Below are positions 49,340-61,035 of a stretch of DNA of 64,000 bases, piece by piece. A model generated the notes under the pieces. It worked only from the letters and a program-made list of their open reading frames with translations. It had not been told where the DNA came from and did not search any database. Position numbers and translations under genes: made by a program. The DNA is from Acorus gramineus (lineage: Eukaryota; Streptophyta; Magnoliopsida; Acorales; Acoraceae). How positions within the stretch are numbered: the first letter of the stretch is position 1; every line of letters begins with the position of its first letter. The stretch lies in the NCBI GenBank assembly GCA_030737835.1, contig JAUJYN010000028.1, positions 1,054,001 through 1,118,000 on the forward strand, read 5' to 3'.

Positions 49340-52300
49340 CCAGAGTTGCGGCGCTGTTATCACTGTCAGCGCATCGGGCATATCTTGTATAATTGCCCAG
49401 AGTGATGCCTCCACAGCAGTAGCAGTTGCAGCAGCAGCCGTTTCAGCAGCAGCGCCAGCAGCAGCAGCAGCAGCCTTAGCGCCAGCCGCAGCAGCAACCT
49501 CAGTGTCAGCAGAAGCCACGAGGTGGCCATGTTGACCAGAGGAGGCAGCCAGCGCAGCCGGCGAGGCGTGCCCCTGCTCCTCAGCCGCAGTTCGTGCAGG
49601 GCCGAGTGGCAGCGCTTTCAGCAGAGGAGGCTCAGGCATCAGGCAGCGTGGTCAGAGGTATTGTTCAGATCTCCCAGCTTCCTGCATATGTATTGTTTGA
49701 TTCCGGAGCCACACACTCGTTCGTGTCTCCCGCTTTTGCGAGACGGATGAGCGTGGCGTCCGCTTCTTTAGATGCTATCTTGGAGATATCATTGCCCGTG
49801 GGAGACCGTATTCTCCTCAGTTCAGTGTACCGAGGGTGTACGGTAGAGGTTGTGGAGCATGAGTTTCCAGTGGAGTTGGTGGAGCTCGCGATGATGGACT
49901 TTGATGCCATCCTGGGAATGGATTGGCTTGCAGCTAGTCACGCCAGCATCGACTATTTTGCCAAGTTGGTGTCGTTCCACCTTCCGGATCGGAGGTCCTT
50001 CCAGTTCGTGGGCGATCGTGACGTAGCCCCTTTGGGGTTCGTGTCGTCCATGCAAGTGTGGAGGCTCCTTCAGGGAGGATGTGAGGGCTTTCTAGCATAC
50101 ATTGCTCAGGAGGATGCACCGCTGCAGGCAGATATCAGTCAGACTCGGTCGTGGCAGAGTATCCCCAGGTTTTTCCCGATGATCTTCCGGGATTACCCAC
50201 GGATCGCGCGATCGAGTTTGAGATCGATCTGGTTCCGGGGACCGAGCCGATTTCGAGAGCTCCGTACCGGATGGCCCCTGCAGAGCTGAGGGTGCTCAAG
50301 GAGCAGTTGGAGGAGTTGCTGGAGAAGGGCTTCGCACGTCCGAGTGTTTCTCCGTGGGGAGCCCCTGTCCTGTTCGTCCGGAAGAAGGACGGTTCGCTGC
50401 GGCTGTGTATTGATTACAGGCAGCTGAATAAACGGACAGTGAAGAACAAGTACCCGTTGCCGCGGATCGACGATCTGTTTGACCAGCTCCAGGGAGCGCG
50501 TGTCTTTTCCAAGATCGATCTCCGCTCGGGGTACTACCAGCTGAAGATCCGGGAGTCAGACATTCCGAAGACGGCCTTTCGCACCGGTATGGGCACTACG
50601 AGTTCAGAGTACTGCCATTCGGGTTGACGAACGCGCCGGCGGCCTTCATGGATCTGATGAACCGGGTATTTCGGCCCTTCCTCGACTCCTTTGTGGTAGT
50701 ATTCATCGATGACATATTGGTGTACTCGAGGAGTCTTGAGGAGCACGCTCACCATCTCCGCACTGTCTTGGAGACTTTGGCCAGACATCAGTTGTTCGCC
50801 AAGTTCAGCAAGTGCGAGTTCTGGTTGGAGCGTATGGCCTTTCTGGGCCATGTGATTTCCGGTGAGGGCATAGCTGTGGACCCAGAGAAGACGCTCACCG
50901 TGTCGAATTGGCGTTGACCGTCGAACCTCACAGAGATTCGTAGCTTCTTGGGCTTGGCGGGTTATTACAGGAGGTTTGTCGAGGGTTTCTCGAAGATAGC
51001 CGTTCCTCTTACCCGCCTCACTCGGAAGGATGTTCGGTTCGAGTGGTCCGCTGCTTGCGAGGAGAGCTTCCAGGAGCTGAAGCGAAGGCTCACCTCAACG
51101 CCAGTTCTTACCCTTCCGTCTGGGAGTGGTGGGTTCAAGTTTATACAGATGCATCGCAGTTGGGTGTGGGTTGCGTCCTGATGCAGCACGTAAGGTTGTG
51201 GCTTACGCGTCTCGTCAGTTGAAGCCCCATGAGCAGAATTACCCCACCCATGACCTTGAGTTGGCAGCGATCATCTTTGCGCTGAAGATGTGGAGGCATT
51301 ACCTCTATGGAGAGGAGTTCGAGCTCTTTACTGATCATAAGAGCTTGACATATCTGCAGTCCCAGCCGGAGCTCAACATGCGTCAGAGACGTTGGGTTGA
51401 GTTCCTGACGGACTATGATTGTGACATCGCTTACCATCCGGGTAAGGCGAATGTCGTGGCAGATGCGCTCAGTAGGCAGCCCTTGGGCATGGCCGCCCAT
51501 ATGGCTGTCCGTCGTTGGAGGCTTCTGGAGGAGGCCGCTTGCTGGATCAGTGTTCGAGAGACTCCTGCGGGTGGCTTTTTGGCCAGGCTGGTGGTGCAGC
51601 CAGTTCTTCTCGACGATATCCGCACGGCTCAGGCTCAGGATCCGCATTTTGTAGTCCTCTCTGAAGGCGTCGCCCGGGGCGAGCGTGCGGACTACCAGAT
51701 TCACGCAGACGGGATCCTGCGATTCAGAGGCCGAGTGTGATTCCCGACGACGCAGAGCTGAAGCGGAAGATTCTGGACGAGGCCCATCGTTCGAGGTACA
51801 CAGTGCATCCTGGTGGCACGAAGATGTACAGGGGCCTTCGTGGCTACTGGTGGCGCGGGATGAAGACGGATATTGCCCGTTTCGTTGCCCGATGCCTAGT
51901 ATGCCAGCAGTTGAAGTCGGAGCATCAGCGCCCTGCGGGGAAGCTGCAATCCATTGAGATCCCTCAGTGGAAGTGGGAGCAGATCACCATGGACTTCGTC
52001 TCGGGTTTGCCGAGGTCACGTTCGGGTCGCGATGCCATCTGGGTGATCGTCGACCGGCTGACGAAGTCTGCTCATTTCCTCCCCATCCGACTCACCGATT
52101 CTCTGGACACCCTGGCGCAGTTATTTGTCTCCGAGATTGTCCGTCTCCATGGCACTCCAGTCAGCATCATTTCCGATCGAGACGCGCGTTTTACTTCGAG
52201 GTTCTGGCGTAGCCTCCAGCACGCCCTTGGTACGAACCTCCATTTCAGTACAGCGTTTCATCCGCAGACGGACGGCCAGTCGGAGAGGACGATCCAGACT

Positions 52301-53030
52301 CTTGAGGATATGCTGCGGGCCTGTGTTCTCGATTTTGGGGGCAGTTGGGAGAGGCACCTTCCGTTGGTGGAGTTTGCCTACAACAACAGCTACCACTCGA
52401 GCATCCGGATGGCTCCTTACGAGGCTCTATGGCCGCAGCTGCAGGTCCCCCTTGTGTTGGGACGAGGTCGGAGAGCGCCAGTTAGAGGGACCAGAGATCG
52501 TTCACCAGACCTCCGAGATGGTAAAGACGATTCGCGAGCGTATCCGAGTTGCTCAGAGTCGTCAGAAGTGCTACGCCGACCGTCGTCGCCGTGAGCTCAC
52601 CTTCGAGGTTGGTGACCATGTGTTCTTGAAGGTGTCCCCGATGAAGGGCATCTTCCGATTTGGTGTGCGGGGCAAGCTGAGTCCGCGTTTCATTGGGCCG
52701 TTCCTCATCCTCGAGCGAGTTGGAGAGGTGGCCTATCGCATAGCTCTGCCCCCACAGTTGGCTCAGGCTCATGACGTCTTCCATGTCTCGCAGCTGAGGC
52801 GATATGTCCACGATCCTGCTCACGTCATCCCGTTCGAGCCGCTCGTCTTCGAGCCGGACTTGTCTTTCGTTGAGCAGCCGATTGAGATCCTGGACCGCCG
52901 CGAGAAGAGGCTCCGCACCAAGACCGTCCAGCTGGTCAAGGTGCGATGGCAGCACCGTTCCGGTGCCGAGGCCACCTGGGAGCTCGAGGACGCCATGCGT
53001 GACGCGTATCCGCATCTTTTCCCTTCTTAG
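49340..53030 (+). pseudogene. Gypsy gag-pol remnant with chromodomain
   Basis: In order: gag zinc knuckle CYHCQRIGHILYNC (49352-49393), a CAG-rich spacer, aspartic protease LFDSGATHSFV (near 49695), reverse transcriptase ([22 protein letters not shown] near 50366; FIDDILVYS near 50702), RNase H ([11 protein letters not shown] near 51328), the integrase zinc-binding region ([19 protein letters not shown]), the core ([10 protein letters not shown] near 51986) and a C-terminal chromodomain (VKVRWQH, ATWELEDAM) to TAG 53028-53030. Frame changes occur near 50151, 50584, 51133, 51189, 51736 and 52428, and a TGA interrupts at 50915-50917. Most frame changes are single-base losses. Confidence 0.9.
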
Positions 53031-53065
53031 ATGTTCTTGTATTTATTTTGAGGACAAAATTTCCT

Positions 53066-53078
53066 AAGGGGGGGAGAA
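53066..53078 (+). other. Polypurine tract of the gypsy element
   Basis: AAGGGGGGGAGAA directly precedes the right LTR, where plus-strand DNA synthesis is primed. Confidence 0.9.
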
Positions 53079-54049
53079 TGTTATATATGTGTCACTTTTT
53101 GCCTGTTGGTAACCATTGGAGCATTTTAGCAGTTTTTGAGTTTTTTCATTTTTCGATCGAAACCGCTAAAATTTTGGACTGTTAGCTATCGTCCTGAGCT
53201 AGAGGACTCCGATTGAAAATCTAACTGCATATTATGTGTCCTGGTGCCATTCTAAGCCACTCACAAAAATTTCATCGAATTCCGGTAACGTTTCTGAAAT
53301 TTCGCAGTTCCGTGGCGTATCCGGGTTTTGACCGAGCGAGAAGTCATTGGGAGAGTTGACTCGGTCAAAGTGGGCCCATGACTTGGTCAACCCTTTTTGT
53401 TTTTTTGTGTGGTTGGGTTGACCCAAGTCAAAGCCCACTTAAACTCTTTAATCAAGCCTTAAACCCTAATTAATCCTTCTTAACCCTAATCTAAGTGTTG
53501 ACTATTTAAAGTGAGAGCTAAAAAGTTGCCCCCCACTATTCATCATCTTCCCCACTTGATTTCTCTCTCCCCCTCTCTCTTTTTCTTGATTTTGAGCCAC
53601 CTAGAGTGCTTGAAATCGAAAACTCAAAACATAGAAAGGTTAGATCCGGTCCCGATCTATCCCCCGGTGTTCTCGGATTCGAGTTCCGACAAGTTTGGCC
53701 CCCTCTAACCCCCTCTATTCTCCCCTGTTTTCAGCCCCATTTGAGGTAGGAAGAGGTCTTGGTGGTGGAGATCCTTGGGGAGGCGTTTCGGTGCACGAAG
53801 AGCCTCTGGTTCCCTTCCTTTCCTCTCCTTTCCTTGGGTAAGGGTTCTTTCCTTCTTTTTCATGTTTAGATGCATGTTAGGAGGGTGGGGTTGGGTGTGG
53901 AGGGCGGCTGGTGGCTGTCGGTGGTGGTTGGGGGTGGCCGGAGGCCATTGGTGGCCGGTGGGTGGTGGTGGAGGTGCTCGGGCAGGGTGGTTGGCTGTCT
54001 CGGGCAGCAGGCAGCACAGGCAGCGCAGCAGGCAGGCGCAGCAGGCGTG

Positions 54050-54430
54050 CAGTAGCAGGGCGCGCGCGCGCGTGCGCGCAGACTTGAGCGCGGGCGTGCG
54101 CTCGGGTGGCGCAGGCGCGGGTGTGCTGGGCGCTGGGCGTGCTGGTGTGCTGGGCGAGGGTGCTGGGCGCTGGGCGCTGAGCACCGTGCAGGAGCATGCG
54201 CGCGGAGCGCTGGGCAGAGGCGCAGGCGTGCGCGCGGTGAGGCGAGCAGTAGTGCGAGGGGGCGGGTGCGTGCGGGGCGCTGCGCTGGGGCGCAGTGCGC
54301 GCGGGTGCACCGGGGGGCTGGTCGAGTGCGTGATGCGCGTGGTGGTGCGCGCGGAGTGCGCTCGGGGCGAGGCGCTGGGGCGCGGTGGTGCATCCGGGGG
54401 CGGGTGGCCGTGCGGGTGGTTGCCGAGGGT
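54050..54430 (+). repeat. CpG-rich, alternating purine-pyrimidine block in the LTR
   Basis: Dense GCGCGC and GTGCGC tracts, for example GCGCGCGCGCGTGCGCGC near 54060. Equivalent blocks lie at 25510-25770 (minus), 57850-58260 and 60580-60900, but their sequences differ widely although flanking LTR parts align. High GC keeps many frames open on both strands; these are not genes. Confidence 0.8.
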
Positions 54431-54574
54431 TCGGGAGTGAGTCGGGGTGCTCGGGCTAGCGTGCGTACGGGCCGTATGTACGTTTGCCAGAGTGTTGGGT
54501 ATTTTTAGAGTATTTTTGTGTATTTTTGTGGTATTTGTGGATTTTACTCACCAAGTTGATACCCTGTCTTGCAG

Positions 54575-54610
54575 ATCTTGACGGACGGTCGCGCGACGAC
54601 CCGATTACCG
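54575..54610 (+). other. 36-nt exon-like block in LTR
   Basis: It lies between GTCTTGCAG and GTGAGTGGG. In the shared frame it encodes LDGRSRDDPIT, with a split codon at each end. Joined in phase to 55708 it continues to a stop. Confidence 0.65.
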
Positions 54611-55707
54611 GTGAGTGGGACAATCCAACCCAGTTGGGAGGCGCTATATGCACTTGGGCGTATACCGTCCTCCCCTGGGGCACCATAGATTAATATTAAC
54701 CTGTTTAATATGTAATCCATGCAAGCATGATTGATATGTAGTATGCATGCTACCCTAAACTGAGTATGTTAGGGACTTGCACCCATAGGTTGTGTAAGAG
54801 CCATGCACCTTGTTATCATGCTGGGAAAGCCTCGGCCTTTGTATGCATCCTATTAGTTTAATTTGTTAAATTAAATGCAACTTGTAATATTATAGCATGC
54901 CTTAGGGAATATTAAGGGGCCTTGCGAGGTCAACATTGAGACCCGGGCTAGGGTGCTCCGTGTTCCTTGTTTGGTTGTCGGGATGTCCTATATCGGGACC
55001 TCATGGTGCCCTCCCAAGGTTTCTTTTCCCGTCTATACTAATGCATGTTCCCCGCATCTTGGTTATGCGCCCTGGAGGAATTCTGATGAATTCAAGACAC
55101 TAGAGTTGTAGAGATGTGTTGTCAGCGGATCCGAGTGGATCATATGCGTGTGGGTAGGCTGTTTCTCTTCCCTTCGTTGGATCCGTGTAGGGACTCCTCA
55201 GCGTTAGACAGGCTATCCTGACAGAGGGCTCCCATCAGTAGGCACCTTCTGATCTTGGACTCAGACTGTGCTGAATGTGGGAGTAGACCAGGCAAGCTAT
55301 GGTGTGGAGGAGAGGCTATCGGTGGACCAAGGGTGATTAACAGCCTAGTCAGTCCCAATATCTTATGTCACCTGTTGAGGGGTGAGGGTGAGGGTGTATG
55401 GATGTGTATGGATGTGTATGAATGTGTATGGATGATTATCAGTCCCAATATCCTATGTCACCTATTGAGGGGTGAGGGTGAGGGTGTATGGATGTGTTTG
55501 GATGATTATCAGTCCCAATATCCTATGTCACCTATTGAGGGGTGAGGGTGAGGGTATGGTGGTTCGGCGATGCAACGAATCACTGGATTATGTTGTTAAG
55601 CCACTTTGAGGCTGTTGTTGATTATTTGTGGTTGATATAAACTGTGATGCATGGGTTGTGCTGTTCACTGAGCGTGTGGCTCACCCCTCGCATAATTGTT
55701 TTTCCAG

Positions 55708-55760
55708 TGATTACTGAGGAGGATCTGAAGGAGGAGCTCCCTGAGCGACTGCACCAGTAG
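55708..55760 (+). other. Terminal exon-like block in LTR
   Basis: It follows GTTTTTCCAG and a conserved CTCACCCCTCGCATA branch-point-like region. It encodes the acidic ITEEDLKEELPERLHQ and ends at TAG 55758-55760. The equivalent block at 61910 encodes SESDLKEELPE. Confidence 0.65.
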
Positions 55761-56174
55761 CGGAGTAGCGCTACGTCCCGCGAGTTTCTGAGGCCATCAA
55801 CATCCTTCCTTGTTATTGTATGTATATATTTATGTGCTTGGGCACCCAGTTTGGATTATATTTGGATGTATGTGTGTATATTGGCTCTCACAGGACATTT
55901 GATTTGTATCGAGTCTGTAGTATGTTTTTGGATTACAGACTCAGTCTTTTAGCTTCCGCTATCTGTGTATATATTATGTCAGCCTTGCTTTCATCTGTGT
56001 TGTTGTCATTTTAGTTGTTGTTTAGAGTGATTTATTGATTCCCCTTTTTAGACTGCTGATTTCTTGTATACACTTGCCACGACCCGGGGACGGCCGCCCT
56101 GGGGCGTGACACCTCCTCCTATACAATGTCAAAAGAACAAAGATCTAATGGGGGGTCAAATCAAGCACCCTATT

Positions 56175-56904
56175 TGTTATGCCTGCGTCATTTGGAGCCA
56201 TTTCGGTTAAGCCTTGGTCACATCTGGGTCATTTTGGACCTTTTTCTTTTTCGATCGGAGTCGCTAAAATTTTGACTTTTAGCCACCTGCGGGAGTTGAA
56301 GTACTCTGATTGAAAATCTAACTGCATATTATGGGTCCTGGTACCATTTTGTACAACCCATAAAAATTTCATCGAATTCCGGTAACGTTTTGAAAAATAT
56401 GCAGTTCTGAACTGTATCCGGGTTTTGAGAGTTCCTGGTTTGATTAGTTGAATAGTGTGAGATATTTTGAGGATGTGGTGACCTTTGGTAACCTTACCCC
56501 CACCTTGCTTAGTGATGAAGAAACCATTGGTTATTTAGAGTGTTAGTGGGTGAGTTTAGGTTAGGTTCACCCCCACATTTTTCCATTACACTCACCCCCC
56601 CCCCAAGTGAGAAAAATCTCTCTCTCTCTCTCTCTCCCACTCCCTACATCTCCCTCTCTTATTAGCTCTCTTTCTCTCTTTCACACATCCCCCATGTGTT
56701 TGATGAAATGCCAAGGAGAAGAAGATGGATCAAGAAGAGGAAGTGCAAGTGCAAGAATAGGTGAGTGTGTGTGCATGCATTGTATTGTTGATTGTTTCTC
56801 CTCCCTCTCCTCCTCCCATGGTGGATCCCCTGATTTTCTTTCCCCTCCACTTTGGTTCAGCCATGAAGAAGAGAAGCAAAGATGGAGGTGGTGGTAGTGG
56901 TGGT
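56175..56904 (+). mobile_element. Outer gypsy LTR, left portion
   Basis: It starts TGTTATGCCTGCGTCATTTG and has the U3 block, CT microsatellite (56617-56637), and the TTGGTTCAG|CCATGAAG acceptor-like site. It breaks at 56904 in a GGTGGT-rich stretch and resumes at 63928, so it is one LTR split by the 7-kb insertion 56905-63927. The right end lies beyond the window. Confidence 0.8.
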
Positions 56905-58770
56905 TGTTATGCTTGTGTCATTTGGAGCGCTCTGATTGAAAATTTGGCAACATAATTTTTTTTTTCCTCTTAGAAGGTATGTAATTCCGATTTGGTATAT
57001 TTGATTTGTTAAAATCCAAGATGAAGATGTTTAAATATGATTTTATTATTTGATGTCCAGTTTTGAGTTAGCTTTCGTACAAAAGTGATCATATCAACTG
57101 GATTCATGTAGTAAAAGTTATGGGTATTTTTCCAAGTATACCCCGGGGATGAAAAATTCTGGCAGCAGCCTTGTTCAATGTTTAGCTCTAATATTGGAAT
57201 AGCTAGAGGGCTTAATTGATCTTGGCATAAACATGAAAGTTGTAGATAATCTTCTTGGCTTTCCAACGGACTTTGAATTGTGCAATTCGGAGCTATATGA
57301 GGAAGGTATGGCTGTTCTAGTGAAGCATGCGCAGAATTTCTAAGTCAGGGATGAAATGGTCATTTCCATCCCTCTTTAGATATTTATTTGGGCAAAATAT
57401 CTTCTCTCCCTCTCTCTCCCACACCCCACGTCAACATTCTTGGCCTCTCTTTCTCTCTTTCAAAGCCCCCCATGTGTTTGTGATAAGTTCTCAAAGAGAA
57501 GTGAAGGAGAAGGTGAAGAAGGAAGCACAAGAAGGTTTGTGTGGGTGTGTTGTGTTGTTGATCCTCCTCTCTCAAGCTCCTTTTCATGACTTCCCCCCCC
57601 CCCCCTGATTTTGCAGCCAAGAAGGAGGCTGAGGAGAGGCTGAAGAGGTGGTGGTGGTTGAGGTGGTCGTGGGCGCGTCGAGAGCCCCGCATCTCCCCCT
57701 TTCCCTTTCCCTCTTTTGGTAAGTCCTCTTCCCCTTTTTTCTGATTTTTAGGGTTGTTGGGATGGTTAGGGTGTTCATGCATGCTATGCATATGAGTTAG
57801 AGTGTGTGTGAGGGGTTGGGGAGGGTTAAAAAGGGGTAAGGGAAGGCTGGGCGTGCGAAGGGGGTTGTCTACGCGCGCAAAAGGGCGCTGGCAGGCGCAG
57901 GTGGGCGCGCAGACGCGCGCGGGCGCGTGCGCGCGAGCGCGCGGGTGCGCGCGGAGTGGGCGCGCAGGTGCGCGCGGCGCACGCGAGCGGGCAGTGCGCC
58001 TGGGCATGCGGCTGGGGGCCAATGCGCGCGCGCGCATGCGTGCGCGTGCTGGGGCATGCGCGGGGTTCTGCAATGGCGCGTAGTGCGCGCGAGGGTGCGC
58101 GGGCTGGACGCGCAGTGCGCGCGGGCGCTCGCGGCAGCGCGTCTGGGCGCGCGGGCAGGCACGCGGCAGTGCCCTAAAGGTGCTGGGGCCCGTGCGTGCA
58201 TGCATATGCGTGCGTGCGCGTGCGGGGGGGCCATGCGTGTGGCTGCCCGAGGGTTCGGGTAGGTGTTGGGGCACTCGGACTCATGTGCGTACGTGCGTGG
58301 TCGCATGTGTGCGAGTCCGTATGCATGCTTGTCTGAGTATTTGGTATTTCTAGTAATTTCATGTATATTCGTGTAGTTTACTCACCATAATTGATGCCCC
58401 TACCTTGCAGATCTCGTCGGATGGGATGCGCGAGGTCCCGGGTTGTAAGTTGAGTGGTTCGATTCCAATCCCCTCCCCCCTCTCAGGATGCGCTCGACGC
58501 GCTCGACGCGCGTCGCGCATCGTTGGGGCCCCCTAGCTATAATATGTAGATATCTTGATAATGCATGTTTTGCTATGATATAACTATGCCTTGTTAGACA
58601 TTATATGCTAGGGATATACATCCATGTATCATGTATGGAGGCCCATACATGCTTAGACACCATGTCCCATGCTTGAAAAGCCTTGATCTATGCATGTTTC
58701 CCATTTAACTTAATTTATTTAAATCAAAATGAGATTATATTGGTATAAGCATGCCTTAGAGAATATTATA

Positions 58771-59648
58771 CTCCCGTCAGCATCATTTCTGATAGAGACG
58801 CGAGATTTACTTCGAGGTTCTGGCGTAGCCTTCAGCACGCCCTTGGTACGAACCTCCACTTCAGTACAGCATTTCATCCGCAGACGGACGGCCAGTCGGA
58901 GAGGACGATTCAGACCCTGGAGGACATGCTACGAGCTTGCGTTCTCGACTTTGGGGGCAGTTGGGAGAGGCATCTTCCATTGGTGGAGTTTGCCTACAAC
59001 AACAGCTACCACTCGAGTATTCGGATGGCACCATATGAAGCGCTCTATGGCTGAAGCTGCAGGTCCCCCTTGTGTTGGGACGAGGTCGGAGAGCGCTAGT
59101 TGGAGGGACCAGAGATCATCCACCAGACCTCAGAGATGGTCAAGACGATTCGTGAGCGTATCCGAGTCGCTCAGAGCCATCAGAAGAGCTACGCCGATCG
59201 TCGTCGCCGTGAGCTCGCCTTCGAGGTTGGTGACCATGTTTTCTTGAAGGTGTCCCCGATGAAGGGCATCTTCCGTTTCGCTGTGCAGGGCAAGCTGAGT
59301 CCGCGTTTCATTGGGCCGTTTCTCATCCTTGAGCGGATTGGAGAGGTGGCCTATCGCATAGCCCTGCCCCCATAGTTGGCTCAAGCCCATGACGTCTTCC
59401 ATGTCTCACAGCTGAGGCGTTACGTCCACGATCCTGCTCACGTTATTCCGTTCGAGCCGCTCGTCTTCGAGCTGGACTTGTCATTCGTGGAGCAGCCGAT
59501 CGAGATCCTGGACCGACGCGAGAAGAGGCTCTGCACCAAGACCGTCCAGCTGGTTAAGGTGCAATGGCAGCACCGTTCTGGTGTCGAGGCCACTTGGGAG
59601 CGCGAGGACGCCATGCGTGGCGCATATCCACATCTTTTCCCTTCCTAG
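58771..59648 (+). pseudogene. Gypsy integrase C-terminal part with chromodomain
   Basis: It matches 52155-53030 of the other copy: [65 protein letters not shown] and the chromodomain VKVQWQH to TAG 59646-59648. It is broken by TGA at 59054 and TAG at 59373, and a frame change lies between the first ORF and 59100. The N-terminal part is deleted. Confidence 0.88.
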
Positions 59649-61035
59649 ATGTTTTTGTATTAATTTTGTGGACAAAATTTCCTAAGGGCGGAAGAATGTA
59701 ATATATGTGTCACTTTTAGCCTTTTTGGTCACCTTTGGGACATTTCTGGCAGTTTTCCAATTTTTCTTTTTTCGATCGGAACCGCTAAAATTTTAGAATT
59801 TTAGCTATCTGCATGAGCTCGAGAACTCCGATTGAAAATCTAACTGCACATTATGAGTCCTGGTGCCATTTTGAGCCACTCACAAAAATTTCATCGAATT
59901 CCGGTAACGTTTTAGAATTTGGCAGTTCCGAATCGTATCCGGGTTTTGACCGAGTTGGAATGTCAAAGGGGGGACTTGACCAAGTCAAGAAGACTTGGAC
60001 CAAGTCAAATTTGACCATTGACTTGGTCAAATATTTTTTTTTTTTGTGTGGTTGGGTTGACTCAAAGTCAAGCCCCACCAACCCTAATTGTTCATTAATG
60101 AGTGTGTGTGTGTGTGGTCACTAGTGTTAGGCGTCCCCCTTCTTTTCCCCCATCTCCATCTCCCTCTCACACACTCCATCACTCACTCCCTCTTCTTTCC
60201 TTTTGTTCCATTAGAGGTAGTAGAAGAAGAAGAAGAAGAAAACCCTAGAGAGGAGAAGTGGAGGTGTGTGTGTGATCTACCTTTGTATGGTGTTTGATTT
60301 GTTTTCCCTTTTCTCTATCTCCCTCTCATGGCTTCCCCCACCCCTGTTTTCAGCCATTTTTAGGGCTTGAGAGTGGCTGAGGAGGTGGTGGTCTTGGTGG
60401 TGGCGGTCGTGGTGGTTTGGTGCGCAAAGGGCACCCGAGCTTCCTCCCTTTTCCTTCCCCTCCTTGTTGGTAAGTCCTCCTCCTCCCTTAGCTTGTTTAG
60501 ATGATTGTTAGGGTGTTTAAGTGGTCATGCATGCCTTGCATGGGTGGTAGGGGGTGTGGGTGGGCTGAGGAGGGGGTGGAAGGGGTTCGGGCGCGCGCGT
60601 CTGCGCGCGTAGACAGGCGCGCTGGCGGGCATGCGCGCGTACGCGCAGACGCGTCGGGTGTGCGCGCGGGGTGCTGCGTGGGGGCGCAGTGCGCACGGGT
60701 ACGCGTGGGCTGGACGCGTGGTGCGCGCGGGGGCGAGCGAGTGTACGCGCGTGCGCGGCAGCGCTTCTGGCCGCGCGGGCAGGCGTGCGGGCAGTGCGCC
60801 AGGGGTGCTGGGGTGCATGCGTGCGTGCGCATTCGTGCGTGCGCGTGCGGGGGGCCATGCGTGTGGCTGCCCGAGGGCTCGGGTGGGTGTCGGGGCACTC
60901 AGACTCGCGTGCGTACGTGCGTGCTCGCATGCGTGCGTGTCCGTATGCATGCTTGTCTGAGTATTTGGGTATTTCTAGTAAATTTCATGTGTATTGTGTA
61001 GTTTACTCACCATATTGAATGCCCATGTCTTGCAG

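Larger units (their letters stand above)
48331..56111 (+). mobile_element. Gypsy chromovirus (Tekay/Del-like), truncated, TSD CCTCC
   Basis: It starts TGTTATATATGTGTCAC and ends GGGGCGTGACA, flanked by CCTCC at 48326-48330 and 56112-56116. The right LTR is complete (3033 bp). The left LTR keeps only its first 940 bp or so before joining gag near the zinc knuckle, so the rest of the LTR, the primer site and most of gag are deleted. A C-terminal chromodomain on integrase and very long LTRs place it with Tekay/Del chromoviruses. About seven frame changes plus a nonsense codon make it inactive. The shared LTR parts are similar (about ten differences in the first 250 bp). Confidence 0.92.
53079..56111 (+). 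repeat. Complete 3' LTR of the gypsy element, 3033 bp
   Basis: Parts in order: conserved U3 block (about 53150-53260); TATTTAAA (53503-53510); CT-rich leader; a region ending in the donor-like TTGG|GTAAGG (53837/53838); a CpG-rich block (54050-54430); the 36-nt exon-like block; a triplicated CCCAATATC...GTGAGGGTGAGGG repeat (starts 55351, 55441, 55511); the terminal exon-like block (55708-55760); and the end GGGGCGTGACA. Confidence 0.9.

Noticed and set aside
53705-54440. Frames of 200 codons or more on both strands
   Set aside because: Same CpG-rich LTR block as above; the equivalent region in other LTR copies does not preserve these frames.
57384-58306. A 296-codon minus-strand frame and several overlapping ones
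   Set aside because: Low-complexity Arg/Ala/His/Pro repeats from the alternating GCGC tracts of a gypsy LTR, antisense to the LTR; not a gene.
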